Positions 32,542 through 41,701 of a stretch of 64,000 nt of DNA are shown here, piece by piece. The first letter of the stretch is position 1. Each line of letters starts with the position of its first letter. The stretch covers positions 1-64,000 of the forward strand of contig NZ_PDYM01000014.1 in assembly GCF_002743055.1 (NCBI RefSeq), written 5' to 3'. The position numbers were made by a program, and so were the translations under genes. The notes under the pieces were generated by a model. The model worked only from the letters and a program-made list of their open reading frames with translations. It searched no databases and was not told the DNA's origin. This DNA is from Sporosarcina sp. P13 (GTDB lineage: Bacteria > Bacillota > Bacilli > Bacillales_A > Planococcaceae).

Positions 32542-32871
32542 TTAGACAGCCACAGGCAAAATCACATAAATATTTGCCCCTAAGCCGCTTAACTCGGGTT
32601 TTACAAACGGGATCCGCTGAATGATGCGTAATTTCTCTAGCTTTCGGAGCGTCCGTCGCACAGTTGAATTCGACATTTTTAATTTTTTTTGCATCTCCTG
32701 ATGACTTATATGTGCTGCTAAATAGTCAACGGAACAACTATGAAGCAATTCCAATACCGTGCGATCCGTTTTGTTAATAGCTCTCCAGTGCATATCGATA
32801 TGCTCGTGTACTGCTGCATGTAGTTCTATTTGGTTTGTAAATCTTGCGTGCTTCGTTAAGTAGTGTGTCAT
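32542..32871 (-). CDS. Small winged-helix DNA-binding protein
   Basis: 109 aa. A winged-helix domain occupies residues 30-95: NKTDRTVLELLHSCS, then ISHQEMQKKLKMSNSTVRRT as the helix-turn-helix, LRKLEKLRIIQRIPF, and the hydrophobic end GLGANIYVILPVAV. It resembles the N-terminal half of longer phage- or plasmid-type helix-turn-helix proteins, whose remaining part would follow the GANI motif. It may therefore be a truncated member or a small autonomous form. AGGGG precedes the ATG. The role is unknown. Confidence 0.6.
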   Translation of the reverse strand: MTHYLTKHARFTNQIELHAAVHEHIDMHWRAINKTDRTVLELLHSCSVDYLAAHISHQEMQKKLKMSNSTVRRTLRKLEKLRIIQRIPFVKPELSGLGANIYVILPVAV

Positions 32872-32946
32872 TTAGAAAACCCCTTTTTCTTTCTATATAG
32901 AAGGTTAGGGGTAAAAAGTGGACAGAGTGAGAATAATAATTAAAGC

Positions 32947-33006
32947 TACCTGCGCAAGAAATTTTCGTGTTTGTTTAAACATTCACGTTTGTCCTTTACA
33001 CAGGTA
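32947..33006. repeat. 60-nt imperfect palindrome, copy 2
   Basis: Starts TACCTGCGCAAGAAA and ends CACAGGTA. Same length and layout as copy 1 at 27664-27723, with diverged arms. It lies 39 bp from the 3' end of the glycosylase pseudogene. Confidence 0.6.
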
Positions 33007-33045
33007 GATATAGTTGATAGTGTACAGTGGTATCCCAACTGCGCT

Positions 33046-33549
33046 TTATTTACGTTTACCATTAGATGTATCTACCTCACGAAACATCTCCGCCACAAAC
33101 AATAAATCTTCCTCAAACAGAGGTGCTAAATTCGGCCGGTGCCTTACCGCAAGCGGATGATAGACAACAGCAGTTTGAAATCCTCTTATTTTATGCCACT
33201 GCCCACGTAATCCTTTGACATCCACTTCCGGATTTCGAAAAAACGATTGAACCGCTACATTTCCTAAACAGACTACGATAGAAGGTTGTTGCTGTTGCAA
33301 TTAGACTTCTAGATGATGAATGCAGATGGAGTGAACTTACTCTTTATCGTATGTACGAAGCGGTCGCCTTTTCAGAACATAGGTCACATAAAGCAATTCT
33401 TCATCCAATCCAACTTTCGATACAGTCTTTCGCAACGTTTGCCGCGTTCCGCAAACTAGTGGATTCCCTTCTCCTCAAACCCTCCTAGATGCTTGCTGAC
33501 TTTCTGGCGTCGGATCTTCTTGCCAACTTTCTGAACAACAAGCATTCAT
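33046..33549 (-). pseudogene. Uracil-DNA glycosylase pseudogene (decayed duplicate)
   Basis: Diverged copy of the gene at 27861-28439. From the start it reads MNACCSESWQEDPTPESQQA, and then a deletion of roughly 110 nt removes the catalytic motif 1. Later the aligned frame carries two stops: one where the intact copy has DKEQV, one where it has HLEAQLQ. The C-terminal 84 codons (33046-33300) remain open and keep YHPLAVRHRPNLA. Homology continues upstream of the start to about 33615, so the flanking DNA was duplicated too. It cannot make an active enzyme. Confidence 0.88.
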
Positions 33550-33935
33550 CACGTTCACCCTCCTATTCACTTAGCATTCCCTGCACACATGCAAACATAC
33601 CGGCACGCAATGAAATGAAAAAAGCACGGAGACAGAAATCGCGTACACAAATGTCGATTTATGTATATTTTGGATAATAGTTTACAATTATTTAAAGCCT
33701 TGCTATACTCAGAGAGTCCTGTTTTGAGGGATAGTTAACAACGCTAGTGTCCAGCGTATAAAGCGCCCTTATTAAAAGGGTCCGCACGTCAAATGATTGG
33801 GAATGTTTAAGCTATCACGTTTGACGTAACATCATGATTGTTTTTCAAACAAACACCCTATAGTAACGCGCTTTCATAATCGGCATGCTTCTTGCACTAT
33901 GTAAAGTTGTACACAAGAAAAGGGAGGAATCATTC
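33550..33935. other. Intergenic region upstream of the alcohol dehydrogenase
   Basis: The first 65 bp belong to the glycosylase duplication. The rest holds loose inverted repeats, ACGTCAAA at 33786 with TTTGACGT at 33820, and CCCTT/AAGGG near 33767. A TGAAAGCG cre-like half on the minus strand near 33870 matches too poorly to call. No gene. Confidence 0.4.
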
Positions 33936-35003
33936 ATGAAATCAGCTATCGAAAGTAAGAACGCACAAGGAACAGTAGAACAAACGACTATGAAAGCAGC
34001 AATCATTAAGGAATTCCAAACGGAGTTACAAATCGAGGATACGCCAAAACCAATACCAGGTATCGGTCAAGCCCTAGTTAAATTGGAAGCTTGTGGCGTC
34101 TGTCATACTGATTTACATGCAATCAACGGCGACTGGCCTGTTAAACCAAAACTTCCCTTGATTCCAGGCCACGAAGGTGTCGGTGTGGTAGAAGCGATCG
34201 GACCGAATGTAACATCCGTGAAAGTTGGAGACCGTGTGGGGATTCCTTGGCTATACTCTGCATGTGGTGAGTGTGATTATTGTCTAGAAGGTAAAGAGAC
34301 ACTTTGTCACGCGCAAGAAAACGGTGGGTATTCAGTCGATGGTGGCTACGCGGAATATTGCCTCGCTGCTGCGGATTACGTAGCGAAAATTCCTGATAAT
34401 TTAAGTTCTGTTGACGCAGCGCCGATTCTTTGTGCAGGTGTGACGACATATAAAGCGTTGAAAGTATCGGAAGCGAAGCCAGGAGACTGGGTTGCTATTT
34501 ACGGTATCGGTGGACTAGGTCACGTCGCACTGCAATACGCTAAAGCGATGGGCTTCAATGTCATTGCCGTGGACATTGCAGATGAAAAGTTAGAACTTGC
34601 TAAGAAACTAGGAGCCGACATTACGATAAATGGCAAAAACCAAGATCCTGCCGAAGCGATTCAGCAACAAGTCGGTGGCGCACAAGCAGCTATCAGCGTC
34701 GCGGTTGCAAAAGTACCCTTTGAGCAAGCATACCGTTCCGTCAAGCGCGGAGGCACGTTGGTTGCAGTTGGACTGCCAAATGATGAATTACCAATTCCTA
34801 TTTTCAACACAGTTTTGAACGCGGTCACAGTCAAAGGCTCTATCGTCGGTACGCGAATCGACATGAAAGAAGCACTGGATTTTGCTGCTCGCGGAAAAGT
34901 GAAAGCTCAAATCGAAACTGCTCCTCTTTCCGAAGTCAATACAGTGCTTGATAAAATGGCTAAAGGCCAAATTAACGGACGAATTGTTTTGACGTTTGAT
35001 TGA
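33936..35003 (+). CDS. Zinc-dependent alcohol dehydrogenase (AdhP/AdhA-like)
   Basis: 355-aa medium-chain dehydrogenase. The ATG at 33936 has GGGAGG 8 nt upstream. It adds about 18 residues before MKAAIIKEF, where most family members begin. Catalytic zinc ligands are Cys in [10 protein letters not shown], His-Glu in [10 protein letters not shown], and Cys in [14 protein letters not shown]. Structural zinc is bound by the four Cys of [17 protein letters not shown]. The NAD site is [17 protein letters not shown]. Its likely role is ethanol or primary-alcohol/aldehyde interconversion with NADH. Monocistronic, with a terminator shared with the convergent GerW gene. Confidence 0.93.
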   Translation: MKSAIESKNAQGTVEQTTMKAAIIKEFQTELQIEDTPKPIPGIGQALVKLEACGVCHTDLHAINGDWPVKPKLPLIPGHEGVGVVEAIGPNVTSVKVGDRVGIPWLYSACGECDYCLEGKETLCHAQENGGYSVDGGYAEYCLAAADYVAKIPDNLSSVDAAPILCAGVTTYKALKVSEAKPGDWVAIYGIGGLGHVALQYAKAMGFNVIAVDIADEKLELAKKLGADITINGKNQDPAEAIQQQVGGAQAAISVAVAKVPFEQAYRSVKRGGTLVAVGLPNDELPIPIFNTVLNAVTVKGSIVGTRIDMKEALDFAARGKVKAQIETAPLSEVNTVLDKMAKGQINGRIVLTFD

Positions 35004-35049
35004 TCGTTGATGTAATTGGATAGATTCCCTTCTATTATATAGTTTCATA

Positions 35050-35096
35050 AAAAGGGCGTGTCTTCTAGGTTATTATACACTAGAGGACACGCTTTT
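35050..35096. terminator. Bidirectional terminator, second copy of the repeated hairpin
   Basis: AAAAGGGCGTGTC pairs with GGACACGCTTTT, with inner CTAG/CTAG. It lies between the convergent alcohol dehydrogenase and GerW genes. Same design as 27811-27859. Confidence 0.75.
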
Positions 35097-35146
35097 AACG
35101 TTCTGATTTTTGTACAGCCAACCTTTGAATTTCACAAATCTATCGT

Positions 35147-35515
35147 TCATTTTCCCTTCCGAAGCGCCCATAATCCTAAAATACCACCAACCACCACTGT
35201 CCACACGGTTAGTTTTTTCGCATCCCGAGTAGGCTCAAACTTCACCTGGTCTGGTGTGATAACATATACGCCAACGGGTTTAATGGAAAAACTACCGCCA
35301 CCACCTTCCCCACCGCTACCGTCACCACCACCGCCAACTGAATATTTAACTTTTGCCACAGGTACTACCTTTTGCAAACCATGTTCAATTGGTTCTCCGT
35401 ATATAAGAGACACGTCTTTTTGGTTGGCAAATTTCTTAAAAATCGTTTTAAGGGATGTTTCAATATACTCTTTCTTCACAGCATTCCCGTTCGGATGTTC
35501 TTGTCTACTATTCAT
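35147..35515 (-). CDS. GerW/YtfJ-family sporulation protein
   Basis: 122 aa from the ATG at 35515, which has AGGAGG 8 nt upstream; an ATG two codons earlier is too close to that site. The family core is YGEPIEHGLQKVVPVAKVKY. A Gly/Ser-rich stretch (about 62-77) follows, then FSIKPVGVYVITPDQVKFEP. A C-terminal transmembrane helix (VWTVVVGGILGLWAL) ends in a basic tail. YtfJ/GerW is a forespore protein needed for normal germination, but its biochemical role is not clear. The long Gly-rich loop and terminal anchor differ from the housekeeping YtfJ, so this may be a paralogue. Confidence 0.82.
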   Translation of the reverse strand: MNSRQEHPNGNAVKKEYIETSLKTIFKKFANQKDVSLIYGEPIEHGLQKVVPVAKVKYSVGGGGDGSGGEGGGGSFSIKPVGVYVITPDQVKFEPTRDAKKLTVWTVVVGGILGLWALRKGK

Positions 35516-35648
35516 GTGCATTCCCTCCTTACCTTACTCATTCGCTTTTCATCCTAAATCACCTTCTATCTATATGCCTGAGTGAATCCAATCAGGCATT
35601 TCATACACAGAACGCTGTCCAATGAACTTTCCTATAAATCATCATTAG

Positions 35649-35678
35649 AAAAGCACCATGCGTTTGCATGGTGCTTTT
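35649..35678 (-). terminator. Rho-independent terminator of qoxABCD
   Basis: AAAAGCACCATGC and GCATGGTGCTTTT are perfect arms around GTTT, 5 bp beyond the qoxD stop, usable on both strands. Confidence 0.85.
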
Positions 35679-35682
35679 TCAT

Positions 35683-35973
35683 TCAAATCATTTGATATCC
35701 CCACATCATCGCAAACAGTGTACCAAATATGGTAACTAGGCCGACAAACAAGGCATAACCGATATTCGTAAGCAATGCAGATTTGTTTTCATTCTCATTT
35801 ACGTGCATGAAGAGAAATAACTGCAATGCTGCTTGGATTAGTGCTGTCACACCTAATATCGTCATTCCCATCGTAAAAGATAGATGGAACTTGACAACAA
35901 TAAGAGCAATTAGTGAAAGGAGTAAGGAGGAAACAAAACCAATCACATGTGGAACGGGAAACAGCTGTTTCAT
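35683..35973 (-). CDS. qoxD: Quinol oxidase subunit IV (QoxD)
   Basis: 96 aa with three transmembrane helices (about 10-30, 38-58, 68-92). FPVPHVIGFVSSLLLSLIAL, the VKFHLSFTMGM segment and LQLFLFMHVNE match the cytochrome o/aa3 subunit IV family (COX4_pro). It is the last gene of the operon, one base after qoxC. It assists assembly or stability of the terminal oxidase and has no cofactor. Confidence 0.93.
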   Translation of the reverse strand: MKQLFPVPHVIGFVSSLLLSLIALIVVKFHLSFTMGMTILGVTALIQAALQLFLFMHVNENENKSALLTNIGYALFVGLVTIFGTLFAMMWGYQMI

Positions 35974-35974
35974 A

Positions 35975-36571
35975 TTACATCATTCCTTTCAAATAGACGA
36001 AGCTGAAAATGAAGATCCAGACTACATCCAAGAAGTGCCAGTACAAGGAAAAGATAAATGATTTATTTGCCGTTTCCGGTGTCAACCCGCGTTTTTTGAC
36101 TTGCATCAAGATCGCACTGCCCCACAGCAAACCGAATGTCACGTGCATCCCGTGTGTTCCCAACAAAGTGAATAAAGCGGATAGGAAGGCGCTCGTCTGC
36201 ATAGTCGCACCTTCGTGTATATAGGTAACAAATTCTGTAATTTCCACACCTAAGAACACCAATCCTAAAAGAAGGGTAATTCCAAAGAACGTCATCATCG
36301 CTTTCTTATTCCCTAGTCGCATCGCGTGAACACCAAGTCCAATGGTAAAACTACTGGAAAGTAATACAATCGTCTCGATCATCACAGGGGTAAGTTCAAA
36401 AATATGACTACCTGCAGGCCCATTTCCGACGTTATGTTGCAACGTAAAGTAGACCGCAAAAAGTGTAGAGAACAATACGATTTCCGCACCCAAAAAGATC
36501 CAGAACCCTAAAATTTTCAGCCTGTTTTCTTCTGTACTATATTCAAGCGGCAAAGAGTGATCTATTTTCAT
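35975..36571 (-). CDS. qoxC: Quinol oxidase subunit III (QoxC)
   Basis: 198 aa, five transmembrane helices. [20 protein letters not shown] near the N-terminus and [14 protein letters not shown] plus [16 protein letters not shown] near the C-terminus are the heme-copper oxidase subunit III signatures. The start overlaps the qoxB stop as ATGA, so the two are translationally coupled. Confidence 0.95.
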   Translation of the reverse strand: MKIDHSLPLEYSTEENRLKILGFWIFLGAEIVLFSTLFAVYFTLQHNVGNGPAGSHIFELTPVMIETIVLLSSSFTIGLGVHAMRLGNKKAMMTFFGITLLLGLVFLGVEITEFVTYIHEGATMQTSAFLSALFTLLGTHGMHVTFGLLWGSAILMQVKKRGLTPETANKSFIFSLYWHFLDVVWIFIFSFVYLKGMM

Positions 36572-38514
36572 TCCTTCTCACCTCTCAAAGCATTTTCAGT
36601 CCGTTCAATTTCCCCAACAGAGATATAGTGTCCGTGATCTTTTTCGAATGAACGATAAGCCATCGTTCCTAAGATGAACAGGCCTGCAATGATCGCAGGA
36701 ATCCACCAGCTAAAGACCATGAAGAATCCAAAGAAAAAGAAGAACACACCCATGATGAACGGCTGACCATTATTGTTTGGCATATGAATAGGTTCATAAT
36801 CGTCTTCATCAGTCAACGGTTTGCCCTCTTTTTTCGAGTACCAAAACGCATCTAATGTATCGATTACTGGTACTTTTGCAAAGTTATATTCCGGTACCGG
36901 ACTAGGTGTACTCCATTCCAATGAACGAGCATCCCAAGGGTCACCAGTTACTTCACGTGGCTGATATCTTGTACTCCAATAAATATTGTAAACAAGCAAG
37001 ATGAAACCAATCGTTAAGCCGAGCGCACCGACCATTGAAAGCATATTCAACGGACCGTAACCTGTACTTTCAGAATAGGTATACATTCTGCGCGTCATGC
37101 CGTTCAACCCGAGAATGAAAAGTGGGAAGAACGTGACATTGAATGAAATGGCGATAAACCAAAACGACCATTTACCAAGTCTTTCATTTAATTTAAAGCC
37201 AAATAGTTTCGGGAACCAATAATGGAAGCCTGCAATTACGGCAAATACCGTACCTGGAATCAATACATAATGGAAGTGAGCGACCAAGAACATCGTATTG
37301 TGATATTGATAGTCGGCACTCGCCATGGCTAGCATAACGCCCGTTACCCCACCAATGGTAAAGATCGGTATGAATGCAAGCGAATAAAGCATGGGCGTGG
37401 TAAAACTGATTTTCCCTTTCCGCAATGTGAAGAGCCAGTTAAATATTTTGACACCCGTAGGTATCGCAATCGCCATCGTCGTAATCGAGAACACGCTGTT
37501 GACCATGACACCATGTCCCATCGTATAGAAATGGTGAACCCATACAAGGAATGACAGTAAAGAAATAGCGACCATACTGTACACCATGGATTTATAACCA
37601 TATAAATTTTTCTTTGCGAACGTCGCAATGATCTCGCTGTAAATACCGAACGCCGGCAAAATTACAATGTATACTTCCGGATGGCCCCATACCCAGAACA
37701 AGTTTGCCCAAAGCATGTCCATCCCGCCATTTTGCATCGCAAAGAACTGCGTCCCAAATTGACGGTCAAGCATCATCAGTGCAAGGGCTACTGTTAATAC
37801 AGGGAAAGCGAAAACGATGATGATACTTGTGATCAAAATTGACCATGTAAACATCGGCATCTTCATTAACTTCATACCCGGTGCACGCATTTTCAAAATT
37901 GTTACGAGGAAGTTAATGCCCGTCATCAGCGTTCCTATTCCTGCAATTTGCAAGGCAAGTGAATAGTAGTTATTCCCGACAGTTGGGCTAAATTCTACAC
38001 TAGCAAGTGGGAAATACGCCGTCCAACCCGCATCAGGAGATCCTCCGATAACGAATGAAATATTCAAGAGCATCGCTCCGAAGAAAAAGAGCCAGAAGCT
38101 GACGGCATTTAGACGTGGGAACGCCACATCACGCGCACCAATTTGAAGCGGAATTACAACGTTCATTAACCCAATAATGAAAGGCATCGCCATGAATAAA
38201 ATCATAATAATTCCGTGTGTAGTGAAAATTTCATTGTAATGCTGTCCGTCAAGCAATCCATTATCTGGTATAGCCGTTTGGGCTCTCATTAACAGAGCAT
38301 CCACGCCACCACGGAACAGCATGAGCAGGGCAGCAATAATATACATAACACCGATCTTTTTATGATCAACTGTAGTCAGCCAGTGACGCCACAAATATCC
38401 CCACTTTTTAAAGTATGTAAGACCTACTGGGATTGCGATGGATACGAGTACAATGCTTACCATCGCTGCGTAGATCATCGGCTCACCCGTGACAAAAAAT
38501 TCATCCCATTTCAT
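36568..38514 (-). CDS. qoxB: Quinol oxidase subunit I (QoxB)
   Basis: 648-aa catalytic subunit of the cytochrome aa3/bo-type menaquinol oxidase. [20 protein letters not shown] provides the low-spin heme His. [20 protein letters not shown] carries the Cu-B His and the cross-linked Tyr of the K channel. [12 protein letters not shown] gives the other Cu-B histidines. [20 protein letters not shown] holds the heme a3 and heme a histidines. It reduces O2 to water and pumps protons. It starts 32 bp after qoxA. Confidence 0.97.
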   Translation of the reverse strand: MKWDEFFVTGEPMIYAAMVSIVLVSIAIPVGLTYFKKWGYLWRHWLTTVDHKKIGVMYIIAALLMLFRGGVDALLMRAQTAIPDNGLLDGQHYNEIFTTHGIIMILFMAMPFIIGLMNVVIPLQIGARDVAFPRLNAVSFWLFFFGAMLLNISFVIGGSPDAGWTAYFPLASVEFSPTVGNNYYSLALQIAGIGTLMTGINFLVTILKMRAPGMKLMKMPMFTWSILITSIIIVFAFPVLTVALALMMLDRQFGTQFFAMQNGGMDMLWANLFWVWGHPEVYIVILPAFGIYSEIIATFAKKNLYGYKSMVYSMVAISLLSFLVWVHHFYTMGHGVMVNSVFSITTMAIAIPTGVKIFNWLFTLRKGKISFTTPMLYSLAFIPIFTIGGVTGVMLAMASADYQYHNTMFLVAHFHYVLIPGTVFAVIAGFHYWFPKLFGFKLNERLGKWSFWFIAISFNVTFFPLFILGLNGMTRRMYTYSESTGYGPLNMLSMVGALGLTIGFILLVYNIYWSTRYQPREVTGDPWDARSLEWSTPSPVPEYNFAKVPVIDTLDAFWYSKKEGKPLTDEDDYEPIHMPNNNGQPFIMGVFFFFFGFFMVFSWWIPAIIAGLFILGTMAYRSFEKDHGHYISVGEIERTENALRGEKE

Positions 38515-38546
38515 AGCTGTTGACTCCTTTCGAGGTTATAGTTCAA

Positions 38547-39419
38547 TTACTGTTCACCATGCATGTCCATGTCATCCCCGTGATGATGTCCTGCGTGTTC
38601 TCCTTCAGGCGCTGGGCTGAACTGTAAATGTGTAGATGAATACGTTTTACGTCCCAATACACCAGGTTCAAGCAAGTGAGTAAACTCTTCTTCTGTTAAT
38701 GTAGGTGCCGTATCTTTCACATCTTGCACCCATTCGTCATAATCTTTAGCAGTTAGAACTTGCGCCTCAAACTCCATATGCGCAAAGTCTTTCCCACTAA
38801 AGTTCGAGTTTTTCCCCATATACGATCCGGGTGTATCAGCCACTAGATGAATAGTAGTGACCATATCACTCATCGCGTATTTTTGACCGGCAAGCTGAGG
38901 AATCCATAAACTTGTGATCGGTCCATAAGAATACAGCTTAAATTCTATTGGACGGTCTTCTGGAATATTGACATAGTTTACTGTCTCAATCCCTTCTTCC
39001 GGATAGCTAAAGTGCCATTTCCAGTTAGAAGAAGATGCATAGACAATCAATGGTTTTTCATGTGCATAGGCTTTTGGTGTACTTTCTACATCTATAGTAG
39101 AGCGCACCGTTACGACAGATAAAATCACGACGATAATCACTGGAATGGTAATCCACGTAATTTCTAGCCATTTACTACCTTCTTCATATGGCGGCTCATA
39201 CTCATCATCCGTTTTGGAGGCTCGGTATTTCACAAGCATAAACGTAAAAAGAACATAGACAACAAATAAAACCACCGCCATCACGATGATGGAAAAGATA
39301 ATCGTATCTGAAATCGTTTTGGCCTGTGGTCCCTTGGTGTCAAAAATCAGCAACGGATTATCGCAACCGGATAAAATCATAACGAGAAAACTAGAAATTA
39401 ATAACCACTTCTTTTTCAA
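38547..39419 (-). CDS. qoxA: Quinol oxidase subunit II (QoxA), lipoprotein
   Basis: 290 aa. The lipobox LSGC (Cys19) anchors the processed N-terminus. Two transmembrane helices (about 40-62 and 88-106) follow. The periplasmic cupredoxin domain (about 125-235) lacks the Cu-A ligands, as expected for a quinol oxidase: SNWKWHFSYPEEGIETVNYV, then GPITSLWIPQLAGQKYAMSD. The C-terminal tail is His/Met/Asp-rich (HAGHHHGDDMDMHGEQ), unusual but seen in some Bacillales. First gene of the qox operon. Confidence 0.95.
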   Translation of the reverse strand: MKKKWLLISSFLVMILSGCDNPLLIFDTKGPQAKTISDTIIFSIIVMAVVLFVVYVLFTFMLVKYRASKTDDEYEPPYEEGSKWLEITWITIPVIIVVILSVVTVRSTIDVESTPKAYAHEKPLIVYASSSNWKWHFSYPEEGIETVNYVNIPEDRPIEFKLYSYGPITSLWIPQLAGQKYAMSDMVTTIHLVADTPGSYMGKNSNFSGKDFAHMEFEAQVLTAKDYDEWVQDVKDTAPTLTEEEFTHLLEPGVLGRKTYSSTHLQFSPAPEGEHAGHHHGDDMDMHGEQ

Positions 39420-39868
39420 TGGGTACTCCCCTCTTTCTATTCGTATGTAAAGAGCTCACACTTCTTTTATTATTGTAAAATAATAAATCGAGTTACTGTT
39501 TATTACATTTAAAGTAAATGAGCGCTTTCGTGAAACCTATATTATTCTTCTCGTATGTAAAGGTCAACACTTAACAATCGTTGTCACAAAAGGTTCTTAT
39601 AATCATTTTAAATATTAGAACCTTATTAAAATATTAGAATTTAACCCAAATATAAGGAAAAATGGATTGTGAATTAATTGTGAAATACTATATTTAAAAC
39701 ACGTATTACTTGACTTTTTTACAGAAAAAGGATTGAGTTTCACAAATAAAAGAATGTGTAGTCTGTTAATGAGGGGGAGGCTGAAGTATTTGAACGTCAT
39801 ACGAAAACCCTTCGAAACGAATCGAAGGGTTTTCGTATTTTGCTATTTATTTTATAGACGTTAGACGA
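39420..39868. other. Upstream region of qoxABCD
   Basis: 449 bp without a gene. ATTGTGAA occurs twice with an 11-bp period (core 39667-39673 and 39678-39684), and TTTCACAAA, its complement, lies at 39738. These resemble Rex/Fnr half sites and may act in oxygen or redox control. A TGAGCGCTTTCG stretch near 39520 matches cre poorly. The end holds a strong hairpin, listed separately. Confidence 0.4.
39799..39838. terminator. Strong hairpin terminator after the SLH-protein gene
   Basis: ATACGAAAACCCTTCG and CGAAGGGTTTTCGTAT are perfect 16-bp arms around an 8-nt loop. It lies 30 bp beyond the SLH-protein stop. Confidence 0.7.
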
Positions 39869-41302
39869 TTAAATATCCGTCGAATAGCCATCACTGTGTA
39901 TTTCAATATTCATAATGGAGCCTATTTTACGAACATTAATCCTAAGGCCCGTTTGCTGGTAATATTCACTACGTTCCCCGCGCTCGAATTCAACCACGAC
40001 CGAACCTACGTTATCGCCAGTGAGTCGTGCGGTAAACAAGTTGGTACTAGGATCTCTAGTGATCGTTGCAATCTGCTCATAATCTTTCGTTAGGATTTTA
40101 TGTTTTCCTATATCGAAAGTCGTTCCTTGTGCATACGTCGCCATATGCTGTTCTTTTAACGTTGCCACTTCATAAAAAAACGTACTTGTAGGGTTCACTT
40201 CTATTCCATAGCGTATTTCTTCTCCGTCCGTCAAACGAATCGTCGCGATGTACTGACCCACCTCGTTCATTTGAATACATGTTCCGTAGCCACTTTTGCA
40301 TGTTGAATACTCTACATTGTCAGATAGCTTCTTGCCATCCATTGTAGTAAGGGAAATGTTTTGTATATCTTGATCGATAGATATTCTTGCTTCTGTTGGA
40401 AAATAATCAGTCGTCTGTTCTAAAGTCAACTTCAACTCACCATTTACATCTGTGACTTTTACATAATACTTTTTAAAATTTTCAGGTTCGTTGCGATAGC
40501 CATACCCCAAGCTGATAGCACCCGTCCCTTCCTTCATCGGAATCAATTGGACTCGATCGCCTGTGTAGCCGTTTGGTGTATTCTTCCCGTTTAGGAGTAC
40601 CGCTTGGAATACATCCGAATTCATCTGATTAGCGTTTATCCAATGGATCCGCTCCCACCCCAAATCACTCGGTTTGATCGTAACCATTGGTGTTTTCACT
40701 TCTTCAGCAGCTTTCATCATTTTAGCCGCTTGTCCTCTAGTGATCGGATGTTTTGGGCTGTATGTGTCTGGAGTCGTACCCGTCGTGATACCGAGTGTAT
40801 AAATGATTAAAATATTATTCGCGTGTGAAGGATTCTTCACATCTGTGAATGGGTTTTTCATCGCTTGATAACGCGGCAGATCAAAAGCTTTCACTAAAAT
40901 AGAAGCCATTTGTTCGCGAGTAATGGGATGATTAGGACCGTACCGCCCATCTTCGTAGCCACCAATTACATTTGCTTGCGCCAAGGCTGCGATTGCTTTG
41001 TAGTAACCATTTGCTGGTGTGATATCTGTAAATCCTGGGTTCCTAACATTCGTCGTGTCTAATTTCATCAGCTTTGTGATAATGGCAGCCGCTTGTCCGC
41101 GCGTGATGGAGTTGCTTGGCTTATACGTACCATCGGGGTAGCCACCGATTATGTTACGTTCTGCAAAATTATTCACCGCCTCCGCAAAGTGCTTCGTTGG
41201 TGGCACATCTGAAAATCGCTGTTCGCTTGCTGCTGTGCCAGATATAGGTAGGCTGCATGCGAGTACAAGTGCTCCTAGTACTGAACATAGTTTCTTCTTC
41301 AT
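39869..41302 (-). CDS. S-layer-homology (SLH) domain cell-surface protein
   Basis: 477 aa. A signal peptide (cleavage near SGTAAS, residue 26) is followed by three SLH domains (about 28-75, 90-140, 150-200). Each has an FTDI/FSDV-type start and a motif such as NIIGGYPDGTYKPSNSITRG, ITRGQAA or ITREQM. SLH domains bind pyruvylated secondary cell-wall polymer. The C-terminal 275 residues, including TPNGYTGDRVQLIPMKEGTG, are not recognised and look like beta-rich adhesion or binding modules. One CKSGYGTC segment may form a small disulfide loop. Monocistronic, with GAGGGAGAG ahead of the ATG. Confidence 0.88.
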   Translation of the reverse strand: MKKKLCSVLGALVLACSLPISGTAASEQRFSDVPPTKHFAEAVNNFAERNIIGGYPDGTYKPSNSITRGQAAAIITKLMKLDTTNVRNPGFTDITPANGYYKAIAALAQANVIGGYEDGRYGPNHPITREQMASILVKAFDLPRYQAMKNPFTDVKNPSHANNILIIYTLGITTGTTPDTYSPKHPITRGQAAKMMKAAEEVKTPMVTIKPSDLGWERIHWINANQMNSDVFQAVLLNGKNTPNGYTGDRVQLIPMKEGTGAISLGYGYRNEPENFKKYYVKVTDVNGELKLTLEQTTDYFPTEARISIDQDIQNISLTTMDGKKLSDNVEYSTCKSGYGTCIQMNEVGQYIATIRLTDGEEIRYGIEVNPTSTFFYEVATLKEQHMATYAQGTTFDIGKHKILTKDYEQIATITRDPSTNLFTARLTGDNVGSVVVEFERGERSEYYQQTGLRINVRKIGSIMNIEIHSDGYSTDI

Positions 41303-41617
41303 TTGATCTCTCCCTCTCTGAATCTGGTAGACATTCCTTCATTGGTATTGAAGTATCGTACAGACGGTAGATTTTAGGAAAAGTTTCAAATGATTTTAAA
41401 CTTCTAGAAAAATATCATTACACAGTAACTAACTCACGAAACGTCGACGCCTAACTGCAAGCGGATGTTACGCAACAGCCGTTTGAAATCCTTTCACCTT
41501 ATGTCATTCCCCAGGCAATCATTTCAGGATCAGTCTACCCCTTAAATCAAGGGTAGTAGTTTAGAGAGTTGATTACGTAATAAAAATAGTAAACTTGTAG
41601 TGCGCTTCCAAAAAAAT
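41303..41617. other. Intergenic region containing a third glycosylase remnant
   Basis: No intact gene. Apart from the remnant at 41435-41530 and the terminator at 41618, the DNA is AT-rich and lacks clear signals. Confidence 0.4.
41435..41530 (-). pseudogene. Short remnant of a uracil-DNA glycosylase gene
   Basis: The stretch aligns by eye with the 3' part of the intact glycosylase gene. Shared landmarks are CACGAAACG, CTGCAAGCGGATG, CAACAGCCGTTTGAAATCC, TTTCACCTTATG and ATTCCCC, with two internal deletions. It keeps the region coding for HKVRGFQT and the YHPLA end in damaged form. It is too short to make a protein and marks a third copy of this locus. Confidence 0.7.
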
Positions 41618-41654
41618 AACCTCACATGCCGATTTCAGATCGACTTGCGAGGTT
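41618..41654 (-). terminator. Rho-independent terminator of the liv operon
   Basis: AACCTC and GAGGTT with an inner CGAT/ATCG stem. On the minus strand it runs into ATTTTTTTGG. It lies about 48 bp after the livF stop. Confidence 0.75.
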
Positions 41655-41701
41655 GCGATTCTATTAAAATATTCCTTCTACTATTTTAGCATGTTTGTCA
41701 T

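Noticed and set aside
33860-33885. Possible cre site upstream of the alcohol dehydrogenase
   Set aside because: Only the left half matches (TGAAAGCG on the minus strand); three mismatches overall.
35058-35585. Plus-strand frame of 175 aa
   Set aside because: Opposite the GerW-family gene; its Pro-rich segment is the complement of the Gly-rich loop.
39505-39540. Possible cre site upstream of qoxA (TGAGCGCTTTCG)
   Set aside because: Four mismatches to the cre consensus when the central CG is aligned.
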